Source: Bacteroidales bacterium (GTDB lineage: Bacteria; Bacteroidota; Bacteroidia; Bacteroidales; JAADJA01). From it: a DNA stretch of 64,000 nt. The position numbers and the translations under genes are program-made. The stretch lies in NCBI GenBank assembly GCA_021740645.1, contig JAIOZL010000005.1, forward strand, positions 62,001 through 126,000. The letters run 5' to 3'. Positions within the stretch are counted from its first letter, which is position 1, and the number at the start of each line of letters is the position of its first letter. This document shows, in pieces, positions 9,753 through 19,898 of this stretch. The notes under the pieces were generated by a model. The model was not told where the DNA came from, ran no database searches, and worked only from the letters and a program-made list of their open reading frames with translations.

Positions 9753-11198
9753 CTAATTCCCAGCTACTTTATTCCAAATAAAATTGAATAGCAGCCTTAC
9801 TGCCACGCCCGAGCCCCCAGTCGGGTAATACTTCGTTGTTTTTTCAAAGTAAGCTGGTCCCGCAATGTCGAGGTGGATATAGGGATAATCTGTAAAATGC
9901 TCCAGGAACTTTGCTGCAGTTATAGCTCCGGCATTTGCCCCGCCAAGGTGTTTTATATCGGCGATATCAGAATTAAGGTCTTCGCGATATTCTTTCCACA
10001 TCGGAAATTCAACCAATCTTTCATATACATTTTCACCACTTTTGGCCAGTTTTTTAAATTCATTAACTGCTTTACACTGCATGGCCACTATTCCATAAGT
10101 TCCTATTGCCCGCATAGCGCTACCTGTGAGGGTAGCCACATCAATCACAAGTTCAGGGTTATACTTTTTGGCATAACTTAATGCATCGGCCAGCAGCATC
10201 CGTCCTTCGGCATCGGTATTGATCACTTCTACTTTGGTACCATCATGCATTGAGATAATATCCCCGTTTACATAAGCATTTCCATGGGTGCGATTATCTG
10301 TGGCAGGAATTAATCCGATAACATGAACGGGCAACTTAGCCCGCGATATGGCATACAAGGTACTTGCAACAGCAGCCCCACCTGCCATATCCATTTTCAT
10401 GTCATTCATAGAACTTCCCGTTTTAATATTCATCCCCCCCGTGTCATAAACCACTCCTTTTCCTACAAATACGTAAGGTTTATTATTTTGGGCATTTTCT
10501 GGTTTCCACTCCATGATAGTAAAAGTAGGTGGGTCCACACTGCCCTTATTTACAGCCAAAAGTCCCCCCATCTTAAGCGATTCAATTTTTTTCTTGTTGA
10601 GTACTTCCACTTTACAGCCCGATTGTTGCGCAAGAGATCCCATCTCTTGAGAAAACTGAACTGCATTCAGAAAAGCTACTGGTTCATTCACCAAATTCCG
10701 GCACTGTGAAGTGCTGTCGATAATAATATTCATCACGTCAACCAGATCGTTTCCCAAATTTTCACTAAACAGATAAATGGCGTTTAATGAATTAAGTTTT
10801 TCAACGGCTTTGCTTTTATATTTAAGAAATTGATAATTTTTCAACGCAATTCCTTCAGCAAAGGCCAGTATTTCCTCAGGTTTATTTTCAAGGTCGGCCA
10901 CCACCAGGCTATTCAGTTTATGGCCATTTGCAATAGATTGAAGTTTTGACCCTTCTAACCTGTAGCTTTCAAGCCTGGTAGATTTCTCACTCTCTTTTTC
11001 AACAAAAACAACAAAAACCCAATTTACCATTCGGTTAAATGAAAAAAAGTTCTTTTTGTGTTTGGAGTGGTATTCTTTCATGTAATCAAGTTCCTGTTCC
11101 GAAAAAAGGCCTGATTTCATGTTCTTAATTTCAGTAAGCACCAGCACCAGGTTATCCGTGTCGGAATAAGCGGATGTTTTATGTATTATTGTTTGCAT
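9753..11198 (-). CDS. Leucyl aminopeptidase family M17
   Basis: VGKGVVYDTGGMNIKTGSSMNDMKMDMAGGAAV and NTDAEGRMLLADALSYA (M17 metal-binding signature). Confidence 0.95.
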   Translation of the reverse strand: MQTIIHKTSAYSDTDNLVLVLTEIKNMKSGLFSEQELDYMKEYHSKHKKNFFSFNRMVNWVFVVFVEKESEKSTRLESYRLEGSKLQSIANGHKLNSLVVADLENKPEEILAFAEGIALKNYQFLKYKSKAVEKLNSLNAIYLFSENLGNDLVDVMNIIIDSTSQCRNLVNEPVAFLNAVQFSQEMGSLAQQSGCKVEVLNKKKIESLKMGGLLAVNKGSVDPPTFTIMEWKPENAQNNKPYVFVGKGVVYDTGGMNIKTGSSMNDMKMDMAGGAAVASTLYAISRAKLPVHVIGLIPATDNRTHGNAYVNGDIISMHDGTKVEVINTDAEGRMLLADALSYAKKYNPELVIDVATLTGSAMRAIGTYGIVAMQCKAVNEFKKLAKSGENVYERLVEFPMWKEYREDLNSDIADIKHLGGANAGAITAAKFLEHFTDYPYIHLDIAGPAYFEKTTKYYPTGGSGVAVRLLFNFIWNKVAGN

Positions 11199-11382
11199 TT
11201 CTGCTTGAATTATTGATTGATACGGAAATAAAACTATGGGGGCAAAGATAGGAAAAAGAAGGTTGCCCTTTGGAGTGATGATAAAAGAATTGTAAGAGCG
11301 AATTACTATTTCTGTAAAAACATCTGGACTGGTTATTTTCTTTCAATAATATCATTATCTTAGGGAATAAAGATTTGATTAG

Positions 11383-12681
11383 ATGCCCGACATTTTTGCC
11401 CTGGTTGATTGTAATAATTTTTATGTTTCGTGCGAGCGGATTTTTGACCCTTCGATACAGAAAAAACCGGTAATTGTACTCTCCAATAATGATGGTTGCG
11501 TTATTGCCCGTTCGGATGAAACTAAAAAACTGGGAATAAAGATGGGGGTTCCCGCCTTTGAGGTTCGCTCAATTATTAAAAAAAATGAGGTGAAGGTGTT
11601 TTCAACCAATTATGCCCTTTACGGTGACATTTCTGAAAGGGTAATGAGCCTGCTATCAAAAATTACCCCTGAAATCGAGATCTATTCCATTGATGAAGCT
11701 TTCCTTGATTTTTCGCATATTTCCAATTCAAAGCTTGAAGATAAAGGAAAAGAAGTGGTAAAAATGGTACAGAAGAATACAGGAATTCCGGTATCTGTTG
11801 GTATTGCGCCTACCAAAACCCTTGCTAAGGCCGCCAATTATCTGGCCAAGACCCACCACTCAAAGGAAGGAAATTATTGCCTCCTAAATGAAGTTGAAAG
11901 AGAACTGCAGTTACAATCTGTTCCAATAAACGAAGTTTGGGGTGTGGGTGAAAAATACAATCAGTATTTCAAACGTACAGGGATATTTACGGCCTTTGAC
12001 TTAATGAATGCTGATGAGAACCGAATCAGAGATAACTTGGGAATAATGGGCCAGCGAATTGTTTTAGAGCTAAGAGGGAAAACCTGTTATCCCTTGAATG
12101 ACAACCCTGATCTGAAGAAAGAGATATGTACTTCACGTTCCTTTGGGTTTCCTTTGAAAACTTTGTCTGAACTTGAAGAAGCCACTGCAACTTATGTATC
12201 ACTGGCTGCATTAAAACTTCGCAAACAAAAATCGCTTGCCAATTCCCTGTTAGTCTTTATCATGACAAACAAATATGCCAGCGGCCCCAGATATGTCAAT
12301 TACCGCATCGTAAAACTCCCGTCACCTACTAACCAAACACAGGAGCTGATCCATTTTGCACAAATTGCCCTTAAGTCCCTATTCAGAAAAGGATATTTAT
12401 ACAAGAAATCGGGAGTCATCATCTCAGATATTGTTCCCTCCGCTAATTACCAATCAAAACTTTGGGAACCATCATCCAGAAATAAGAATAATTTAGTGAT
12501 TGCAGCAATGGATGCAATAAATAATAAGGTGGGTATTGATGCGGTTAAGTTTGCCATCCAGGGGCTCTCATCTTCCTGGAAGATGAGGCAAAATAACCTT
12601 TCGCCACACTATACCACTAATTGGAAGGAAATTTTGGAAGTAGATATGGATTCTAATCCCCAATTTACCAGAACAGATTAA
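11383..12681 (+). CDS. umuC: Y-family DNA polymerase V subunit UmuC
   Basis: FALVDCNNFYVSCERIFDP, VIVLSNNDGCVIARSDETKKLGI, IYSIDEAFLDFS; C-terminal NLSPHYTTNWKEILEV typical of UmuC. Confidence 0.95.
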   Translation: MPDIFALVDCNNFYVSCERIFDPSIQKKPVIVLSNNDGCVIARSDETKKLGIKMGVPAFEVRSIIKKNEVKVFSTNYALYGDISERVMSLLSKITPEIEIYSIDEAFLDFSHISNSKLEDKGKEVVKMVQKNTGIPVSVGIAPTKTLAKAANYLAKTHHSKEGNYCLLNEVERELQLQSVPINEVWGVGEKYNQYFKRTGIFTAFDLMNADENRIRDNLGIMGQRIVLELRGKTCYPLNDNPDLKKEICTSRSFGFPLKTLSELEEATATYVSLAALKLRKQKSLANSLLVFIMTNKYASGPRYVNYRIVKLPSPTNQTQELIHFAQIALKSLFRKGYLYKKSGVIISDIVPSANYQSKLWEPSSRNKNNLVIAAMDAINNKVGIDAVKFAIQGLSSSWKMRQNNLSPHYTTNWKEILEVDMDSNPQFTRTD

Positions 12682-12854
12682 CTGACTGCCATTGTTCTCT
12701 TTGTTTCTGAGGTTTAAGCTTATTTTGTTTCTTACCAGATACTGATTGCTTCTAAATTAGATTAGAGATACCATGAACACTTATTCTATTGCATGGTTTT
12801 ATTTTTATAAGTTTGCCCTAAACTTTGATTACTTTTTCCTTCTAAAATAATTAT

Positions 12855-14378
12855 ATGATAAAAGACATTGAAAACATTGAATTAAGGTATTTAACAATAA
12901 ATGATTACCAGGAATTGAAAACTGCCATGATTGAAGCATATTCTAATATGCCCAATTCATACTGGAATGAAGAGCATATTCAATCCCTGATTAAGAAGTT
13001 TCCGGAAGGACAGGTGGTGATAATAGTGAATGATCAGTTGGCGGGCTGTGCTTTGTCTATCATTGTGGATTATGACAAATTTGAAGACCATCACACCTAC
13101 CGGGAAATAACAGGAAATTATACTTTCGAAACCCATTTACTTCAAGGAGATGTGCTTTATGGGATTGATGTTTTCATTAAATCGGAATTTCGTGGGTTAA
13201 GGCTTGGGAGAAGATTATATGATTACCGGAAAGAGCTTTGCGAAGGCTTAAATTTAAGAGGAATAGCATTTGGAGGCCGAATCCCTAACTACCACAAATA
13301 TGCTGATAAAATGACCCCGAAGGAGTATATTGAAAAGGTTAAGCGGAAAGAAATTCAGGATCCGGTGCTTAACTTTCAAATCTCTAACGACTTTCATCCT
13401 TCCAAAGTATTAAAAGGTTATCTTGAGGGGGATGAGGCTTCTAATGAGTTTGCCGTTTTATTGGAATGGGATAATATTTACTATAAAAAACCAACGAAAA
13501 AAGCTGCTATTCAGAAAAAAGTGGTTCGCCTGGGATTAATTCAATGGCAAATGCGCTTGTATAAAAACCTGGAAGAGGTGATGCAGCAGGCAGAATACTT
13601 TATTGATGCTGTTTCGGGTTACCGGTGCGACTTTGCCCTTTTTCCGGAATTTTTCAACGCTCCTTTAATGGCAGAAAATAATCACCTTCCTGAATCAGAG
13701 GCTATTAGGGAGCTTTCAAAACATACTAACAACATTGCCCAACGATTTTCAGAACTTGCTATTGCTTATAATATTAATGTTATTTCAGGTAGCATGCCTC
13801 AAATGCGGAATGATCTTTTGTATAATGTAGGATTCTTATGCAAAAGAGATGGTTCAATGGAACGATATGAAAAACTGCACATTACCCCTGATGAGGCTAA
13901 GGTTTGGGGGATGCAGGGAGGAAGTCAGTTAAAAACCTTTGATACAGATTGTGGTAAAATTGGAATTCTGATCTGTTATGATTCGGAATTTCCTGAATTA
14001 AGCAGGTTACTTGCCGATGAAGGAATGGACATTTTATTTATCCCTTTTTTAACAGATACTCAAAATGGATATTCAAGAGTAAGAAATTGTGCACAGGCAA
14101 GGGCCATCGAAAATGAGTGCTATGTGGCTATTGCCGGCAGTGTGGGCAATCTGCCCAAAGTTCATAATATGGACATTCAATTTGCCCAGTCGATGGTTTT
14201 TACACCATGTGATTTTGCCTTTCCGGCTAATGGAATTAAAGCTGAAGCTACAACCAATACTGAAATGATCCTTATTGCCGATGTAGATATTGACTTACTC
14301 AGAGAGCTAAATCAATTCGGAAGTGTGAAAAACTTAAGAGACAGAAGAAAAGATATTTTTGAACTTAAAAAACTTTAG
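12855..14378 (+). CDS. GNAT N-acetyltransferase / carbon-nitrogen hydrolase (nitrilase) fusion
   Basis: N-terminal GNAT-like FIKSEFRGLRLGRRLYDYRKELC; C-terminal nitrilase triad Glu in FALFPEFF, Lys in YEKLHITPDE, Cys in ILICYDSEFPE. Confidence 0.92.
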   Translation: MIKDIENIELRYLTINDYQELKTAMIEAYSNMPNSYWNEEHIQSLIKKFPEGQVVIIVNDQLAGCALSIIVDYDKFEDHHTYREITGNYTFETHLLQGDVLYGIDVFIKSEFRGLRLGRRLYDYRKELCEGLNLRGIAFGGRIPNYHKYADKMTPKEYIEKVKRKEIQDPVLNFQISNDFHPSKVLKGYLEGDEASNEFAVLLEWDNIYYKKPTKKAAIQKKVVRLGLIQWQMRLYKNLEEVMQQAEYFIDAVSGYRCDFALFPEFFNAPLMAENNHLPESEAIRELSKHTNNIAQRFSELAIAYNINVISGSMPQMRNDLLYNVGFLCKRDGSMERYEKLHITPDEAKVWGMQGGSQLKTFDTDCGKIGILICYDSEFPELSRLLADEGMDILFIPFLTDTQNGYSRVRNCAQARAIENECYVAIAGSVGNLPKVHNMDIQFAQSMVFTPCDFAFPANGIKAEATTNTEMILIADVDIDLLRELNQFGSVKNLRDRRKDIFELKKL

Positions 14379-14568
14379 CATTTTTCGCTGAGTACACATG
14401 GGCAGCCAGAATAGCCTGAATACTTGAAGAAATATTTCCATTTAATGTCAAGGTAAAATTAAAAACTTGCCCTGCCTTTCGGTTATTTCTTTTAATTATT
14501 CTTGTTAAATAACTGATTTAAATTGAATTTGATGTATATTTAGTGGCTGGATCAAAAACTACAGCTTC

Positions 14569-16833
14569 ATGCCCAAAGAGAAAAACGAGCAATTTAGCTC
14601 TACCGGGAAATTTCTGAATACCATTATTGAAATGAGCCCATTTGCAATGTGGATTTCTGACACACAAGGAAACATAATTAAAACCAACCGAACTCTAAGG
14701 GATACCATTCAACTAAATGATGAGGAGATAGTTGGAAATTATAATGTTTTAAAGGATGTAAATCTGGAGAAACAAGGGGTTATGCCTATGGTAAAAGCCG
14801 TTTTTACCAAACTTGAAACTGCACGCTTTAGTATTCCCTGGATAGGGGCGAATGCGGGAACTTCTGACCTGGAAAAAGCTCGTGATATGTTTATTGATGT
14901 GGCTATGTTCCCTATTCTGAGCGATAAAGGTGAGCTGACTAATGTTGTTTGTCAGTGGGCAGATATATCTAAATACAAACAAGCGGAAGAAGATCTGAAG
15001 AAAAGTGAAATTAAACTCCGGTTAGTACTTGATGCAACACCATTTCCAATAGCAGTAGTCGATGTGGAAGATAATAATATTTTATATTGGAGCAGAAGTG
15101 CCCATGAACTTTTTGGCCATACTGCACCCACCGCTTCTGAATGGTACGAAATAGCATACCCAGATCCTGATTACAGAAATGAAGTAATTGAAAGGTGGAA
15201 AGATGTCCTAGTTAAAGCCCGTGAAACCAGGAAACCTGAAAATACAGGGGTTTACCGGGTGACTTGTGCAAATGGAACAGAACGACTATGTGAACTTTAT
15301 GCAACATTTCTTGACGAAAATCTTATCGTCACCTTTAATGATATTACCAAAAGAATAAAAACCGCGAAAGCTGTAAAAGCCAGTGAGATAAAATTTAGAA
15401 CATTGTATGAATCCATGGCTCAGGGAGTAACTTATCAAAACAGCAAGGGTGAAATTATAGATGCTAATCCGGCCGCCTTGAGAATTCTGGGGTTGACCTT
15501 TGAACAAATGATCGGAAGAAGCTCTACGGACAATAGTTGGCATTCTATTCATGAAGATGGTTCTGAATTTCCAGGTGACTCCCACCCCAGTATAAAAGCT
15601 TTAAAAACAGGTAAGCAGATTAATGACGTAGAGATGGGCGTGTATAATCCAATTGAACAAACTTACCGTTGGATAAAAATTGATGCCATCCCTCAGTTTA
15701 AAAATGGAGAAAAAAAACCTTACCAGGTATTCTCCACTTTTGATGATATTACGGCTGAAAAAAAGGCAGCATTCCTTTTGAAGGAAAACGAGGAAAGATA
15801 TATTAAAGCCCAGCAGCTGGGTAAAGTAGGTAATTGGGAATATAACCTTCAAACGACCCATTTCTGGGGATCTGAAGAGGCCCGTCGAATTTTTGGATTT
15901 AGCCCTGATGCAGATGATTTTACCACTGAATTTGTAGAAGACTGCATCCCTGATCGAAAAAGGGTTCATCAGGCACTGGTCGATTTAATCGAACAAAATA
16001 AAACCTATAATTTAATATATGAGGTGCATCCAAAAAATGGAGGACCGTCAAGAATGGCAAACTCAATTGCAGAAGTGATTATGGACGAACAGGGAAATCC
16101 TTTGAAAGTAATTGGCGTGATTCAGGATGTTACGGAGCGCATCGAAAGGGAAAAGGAAATTAAAAATTATCAAAAATCTTTACAAGACCTAACCACTGAG
16201 ATTTCACTTGTAGAAGAAAAACATAGAAAACAAATAGCTGCCAATATTCATGATCATTTAAGCCAATCATTGGTAATTTCACGAATGAAACTCAGTGATT
16301 TACAAAAGGAAGCTCAAAATGAAAAATTCCTGGCTGAAATTCAATCTGTAATTGGCCATATTTCTTCAGCCCTTGAAAATTCAAGAAAAATTACCTATGA
16401 ATTAAGCCCACCGATACTTTATGAACTGGGATTAGTGGAAACCATGTACTGGCTGTTAGAAAAAATTTCAGAAGAATATAAAATAGAAACTGAATTTATT
16501 ACAGAAATTGAGGAATTGCCACTTTCTGAGTCGCAATTGATTCTTGTGTTTAGAATTATTCAGGAGGTAATAAATAATACTATCAAGCATGCTTACGCAA
16601 AAAAAATTAAAATTCATTTTAAGGCGATTTCCGGGGGGTTAGATATTGTTGTATCTGATGATGGTAAAGGTTTTGATGTTAAACAATTGTCCAGAGTGAA
16701 TGTCTATAAAAGTGGATTTGGATTATTTGCTGTGAAAGAACGCGTGCAAAATTTAAAAGGGAATTTCTCAATCCATTCGAACACAGGCGAAGGAACCGAA
16801 GTGAAAATATTCGTACCTTTAATTTCTAATTAA
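14569..16833 (+). CDS. Multi-PAS sensor histidine kinase of NarX/DegS (HisKA_3) type
   Basis: Repeated PAS/PAC segments; dimerisation motif RKQIAANIHDHLSQSLVISRMKL; HATPase VVSDDGKGFD and GFGLFAVKERV. Confidence 0.93.
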   Translation: MPKEKNEQFSSTGKFLNTIIEMSPFAMWISDTQGNIIKTNRTLRDTIQLNDEEIVGNYNVLKDVNLEKQGVMPMVKAVFTKLETARFSIPWIGANAGTSDLEKARDMFIDVAMFPILSDKGELTNVVCQWADISKYKQAEEDLKKSEIKLRLVLDATPFPIAVVDVEDNNILYWSRSAHELFGHTAPTASEWYEIAYPDPDYRNEVIERWKDVLVKARETRKPENTGVYRVTCANGTERLCELYATFLDENLIVTFNDITKRIKTAKAVKASEIKFRTLYESMAQGVTYQNSKGEIIDANPAALRILGLTFEQMIGRSSTDNSWHSIHEDGSEFPGDSHPSIKALKTGKQINDVEMGVYNPIEQTYRWIKIDAIPQFKNGEKKPYQVFSTFDDITAEKKAAFLLKENEERYIKAQQLGKVGNWEYNLQTTHFWGSEEARRIFGFSPDADDFTTEFVEDCIPDRKRVHQALVDLIEQNKTYNLIYEVHPKNGGPSRMANSIAEVIMDEQGNPLKVIGVIQDVTERIEREKEIKNYQKSLQDLTTEISLVEEKHRKQIAANIHDHLSQSLVISRMKLSDLQKEAQNEKFLAEIQSVIGHISSALENSRKITYELSPPILYELGLVETMYWLLEKISEEYKIETEFITEIEELPLSESQLILVFRIIQEVINNTIKHAYAKKIKIHFKAISGGLDIVVSDDGKGFDVKQLSRVNVYKSGFGLFAVKERVQNLKGNFSIHSNTGEGTEVKIFVPLISN

Positions 16834-16845
16834 CTAAGCAATAAA

Positions 16846-17487
16846 ATGGATATACAGATTTTATTGGCTGATGATCATCAAATTTTGAGGGATGGCTTAA
16901 GGAATGTAATTGAAAAATCAACGCATCTAAAAGTCATAGGAGAAGCATCTGATGGGAGAGAAGCAGTAAAGCTTTGCTATCAACTTAAACCTGATGTTGT
17001 AGTTATGGATGTAGCTATGCCCGGATTGAATGGAGTAGAAGCGACCCGTCAGATTTTACTGGAGAACCCAGATATGAAGATAATAGCCTTGTCAATGCAT
17101 TCCAATAAGCGGTTTATAAGCGGGATGTTTAAAGCCGGAGCATATGGCTACTTGTTAAAAGATTCGGATTCGGATGAATTGATCACCGCCATAAAAACTG
17201 TTGCCCGCAATCAAAAATATATTTCCCAGCGAATATCGGGTATTATCCTCAATGAGTTCATGGCTAATTTAACGGAAGAGGAAACAGAACTAACTTCTCG
17301 TGAAAAAGAAATACTACAACTGTTGGCAGAAGGAAAATCTTCGAAAGAGATTGGCGATATTTTATTTGTATCCTCTAAAACAGTTGATGCCCATCGCAAA
17401 AATATAATGGATAAACTGGAACTGTATACTCTTCCTGAATTAACTAAATATGCAATAAAATCAGGGCTTACAAGCCTTGAAGATTAG
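16846..17487 (+). CDS. NarL/FixJ-family response regulator (REC + LuxR HTH)
   Basis: ILLADDHQILRDGLR, VVVMDVAMPG, LTSREKEILQLLAEGKSSKEIGDILFVSSKTVDAHRKNIMDKL. Confidence 0.95.
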   Translation: MDIQILLADDHQILRDGLRNVIEKSTHLKVIGEASDGREAVKLCYQLKPDVVVMDVAMPGLNGVEATRQILLENPDMKIIALSMHSNKRFISGMFKAGAYGYLLKDSDSDELITAIKTVARNQKYISQRISGIILNEFMANLTEEETELTSREKEILQLLAEGKSSKEIGDILFVSSKTVDAHRKNIMDKLELYTLPELTKYAIKSGLTSLED

Positions 17488-17652
17488 CATTTTGCTTATT
17501 CATTCATTGTATATTCCCACTCAAAGTATTCTTCCTGTTAAGCAAATTATTATACTAATTTAAGCACATTTCCTATTGTATAGAGGTCATTTTCTGATCA
17601 TTTTTGTAAAATGATATTGCATCAAAATAAAACTTGGTAAAACAAACTCAAA

Positions 17653-18018
17653 ATGACGAAGCTACTTATCATTGATAGCGGATTAAACAATCCTGAATTC
17701 ATAACTGATAAACTCAAGAAAAACTTTTGTGTGGAATACGCACCCTATATTAATAGTGCCAACAGTGCACTTTACGAAATATATGATTTTCAACCTGACA
17801 TTCTGATTTTGTATTCATTTAACATTGAAGAAAGCTGGAACAAATTAATTCAAAGAATTAAAACAGAAATGAAAGTTATTGTTGTATTTTTTAATTCCAT
17901 CTCTCAAAAATTAATTGCACCCGGTACAAAAAGTGAGGCAGACGTTTATTTTGAAAACACCTCCGGCCCTGCAGAAACTTATAATCTATTGAAGAAACTT
18001 ACACAAAAAAAACAATAA
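17653..18018 (+). CDS. Degenerate receiver-like (pseudo-REC) protein
   Basis: 121 aa with REC-like pattern (LLIIDSG ... FQPDILILYSFNIEESW) but no Asp at the phosphoacceptor position and no conserved Lys. Confidence 0.6.
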   Translation: MTKLLIIDSGLNNPEFITDKLKKNFCVEYAPYINSANSALYEIYDFQPDILILYSFNIEESWNKLIQRIKTEMKVIVVFFNSISQKLIAPGTKSEADVYFENTSGPAETYNLLKKLTQKKQ

Positions 18019-18022
18019 AGCC

Positions 18023-18517
18023 ATGACCACTAACCCAGGAATTATGGAAAGAACTCAACTTCACTCTTTTGATGGGAGCAGCCTTTGTTCAACTAAAAAT
18101 AATCAATTTAAAAACAGGGATCAACAGGATATAAAAATTCCTAAAAAGAAAGTAATATTAATTGTTGAAGATGACCTGACCAATCATTTTTATTTGGAGG
18201 AAGTGTTGTCAAAATCATTTGAAATAATGAGTGCCTATAATGGTAAGGAAGCTGTGGAAAAGGTTAAAATGAACAGAAGAATTGATTTAGTAATTATGGA
18301 TCTTCGTATGCCTGTGATGGATGGTTTTGAAGCTACTGCAAAGATTAAATTAATAAGAAAAAATCTCCCGATTGTAGCACATTCTGCTTATGCATTAAGC
18401 AGGGAAAAAAATCAGGCCATTAAAGCGGGTTGCAACGATTACCTGACCAAACCTGTGATGGAGCGGGAATTATTAAAGGTGATTGCCAAGTATCTTAATC
18501 AAAATACATTAAATTAA
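18023..18517 (+). CDS. Single-domain response regulator (REC)
   Basis: VILIVEDDLTN, DLVIMDLRMPVMDGFEA, AGCNDYLTKPV. Confidence 0.92.
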   Translation: MTTNPGIMERTQLHSFDGSSLCSTKNNQFKNRDQQDIKIPKKKVILIVEDDLTNHFYLEEVLSKSFEIMSAYNGKEAVEKVKMNRRIDLVIMDLRMPVMDGFEATAKIKLIRKNLPIVAHSAYALSREKNQAIKAGCNDYLTKPVMERELLKVIAKYLNQNTLN

Positions 18518-18538
18518 TTTATTATAAATCTGGAAACA

Positions 18539-18898
18539 ATGAAAAGAGTATTCCTGGCAGAAGATGACTTAGATATAGCAAACTGGATAAGAAAACAAAT
18601 TAATACCCTGGAAAATATTAATTTAATCGGGTTCAATTATAAGATTGAAGGAACCTACGATATGATTTTACAGGAAAGCCCTGATATCGTTATTCTTGAC
18701 CTTAGATTTCCAGATGGAAACGGAATAGATATTCTCAAAAAAATTAGAAAAGAAAATAAGGACATGAAGGTTATCATTTTCACGATGAACGCACAAGCGA
18801 AAAATTATAGTTTAAGAAACGGAGCCGATTATTTCTTTGATAAAAGTACAGAAACGGAAAAATTTATGCAAAAACTCAGCGAGCTGTCTAAAAACTAA
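18539..18898 (+). CDS. Single-domain response regulator (REC)
   Basis: VFLAEDDLDIANWI, PDIVILDLRFPDGNGIDIL, VIIFTMNA, GADYFFDKS. Confidence 0.9.
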   Translation: MKRVFLAEDDLDIANWIRKQINTLENINLIGFNYKIEGTYDMILQESPDIVILDLRFPDGNGIDILKKIRKENKDMKVIIFTMNAQAKNYSLRNGADYFFDKSTETEKFMQKLSELSKN

Positions 18899-18969
18899 AC
18901 CAAGCCCCTATCTGCCTAAGTAATTTCCAATAATTCTTCCTTTATTACTCAAAAAAATCCCCCAAATTT

Positions 18970-19893
18970 CTAATACCTTTCCACCTTTACGCCAGAAATG
19001 GCAGCATCTACATCAATAAAAATCTGATTGGCTGAATCAGAAAAGTTTGGTGTTTGGTACAGGCCATTCTCTATTTTATTAAAATCATCAAATGATCGGC
19101 CTGTAAGAATAGTATTTGTATGGATTTCACATGCCGACTCAAAGGGTATTTTAATTTTTATCCCCGATGCTCCGGCATCAATATTTACAATAGTTTTATC
19201 TATTTGGTCACCTAATTTCAATTTTATCGAAGAGGCACCACCATCTATGTCAATTCTTTTTACTTTGAAATTTGACAAATCCATATCAATTTCAGCGGCT
19301 CCTACATCAATATTCATTTCCCAAACAGGGCCATCATTTATATGCATCCACACTTTATTTTCAATATGTCTTCGTCCTTTATATTGCTCATGGGTAAAAT
19401 CTACCACCACGTTGTTTTCGTCCACTTTACGTGTTTTTGCACTATAAAGGCCTGTATTACCTTTAGTTTCAAATTCAAATAATTTGGACGTAACACCCCG
19501 AAGGCTGAATTCCCCTGCAGCAGCATCAATATTTAAAGTTGCATTTTCAAAACTGCCTTCAAAATCTTCATCAAAGTATTGTTCCGACCAACTTTCTTCA
19601 TCATCGCTATCACTTTCAATACTATAACTGTGAGGCCAGATTTGAAAGAAATGGAAACTTCGCCCGGGGTTATTTACCAAAATGAGTAAACCTATAAGAA
19701 CAGTTCCTACAGTAAGTAAAAGTTTTACCATCGATTTAATCGGAAGTAAAGCAATCCCCCAAAATACAAAGATCAAGGGCCACAAGCGAAAAATTGAAGA
19801 CCAGGAAAAGAAAAAGACGTCCATATTTCGCAGGGCTATTAAAATACCCAGCGTGATGAGGATAACACCCCAAAAAATATTTCCATACTTCAT
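18970..19893 (-). CDS. LiaF-like/toast-rack (DUF4097-like) membrane protein
   Basis: N-terminal TM repeat WGVILITLGILIALRNMDVFFFSW...LWPLIFVFWGIALL; repetitive beta-strand region IDAAAGEFSLRG...IDVGAAEIDMDLS...IDGGASSIKLKLG...IDAGASGIKIKIP. Confidence 0.8.
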   Translation of the reverse strand: MKYGNIFWGVILITLGILIALRNMDVFFFSWSSIFRLWPLIFVFWGIALLPIKSMVKLLLTVGTVLIGLLILVNNPGRSFHFFQIWPHSYSIESDSDDEESWSEQYFDEDFEGSFENATLNIDAAAGEFSLRGVTSKLFEFETKGNTGLYSAKTRKVDENNVVVDFTHEQYKGRRHIENKVWMHINDGPVWEMNIDVGAAEIDMDLSNFKVKRIDIDGGASSIKLKLGDQIDKTIVNIDAGASGIKIKIPFESACEIHTNTILTGRSFDDFNKIENGLYQTPNFSDSANQIFIDVDAAISGVKVERY

Positions 19894-19898
19894 AAGGC

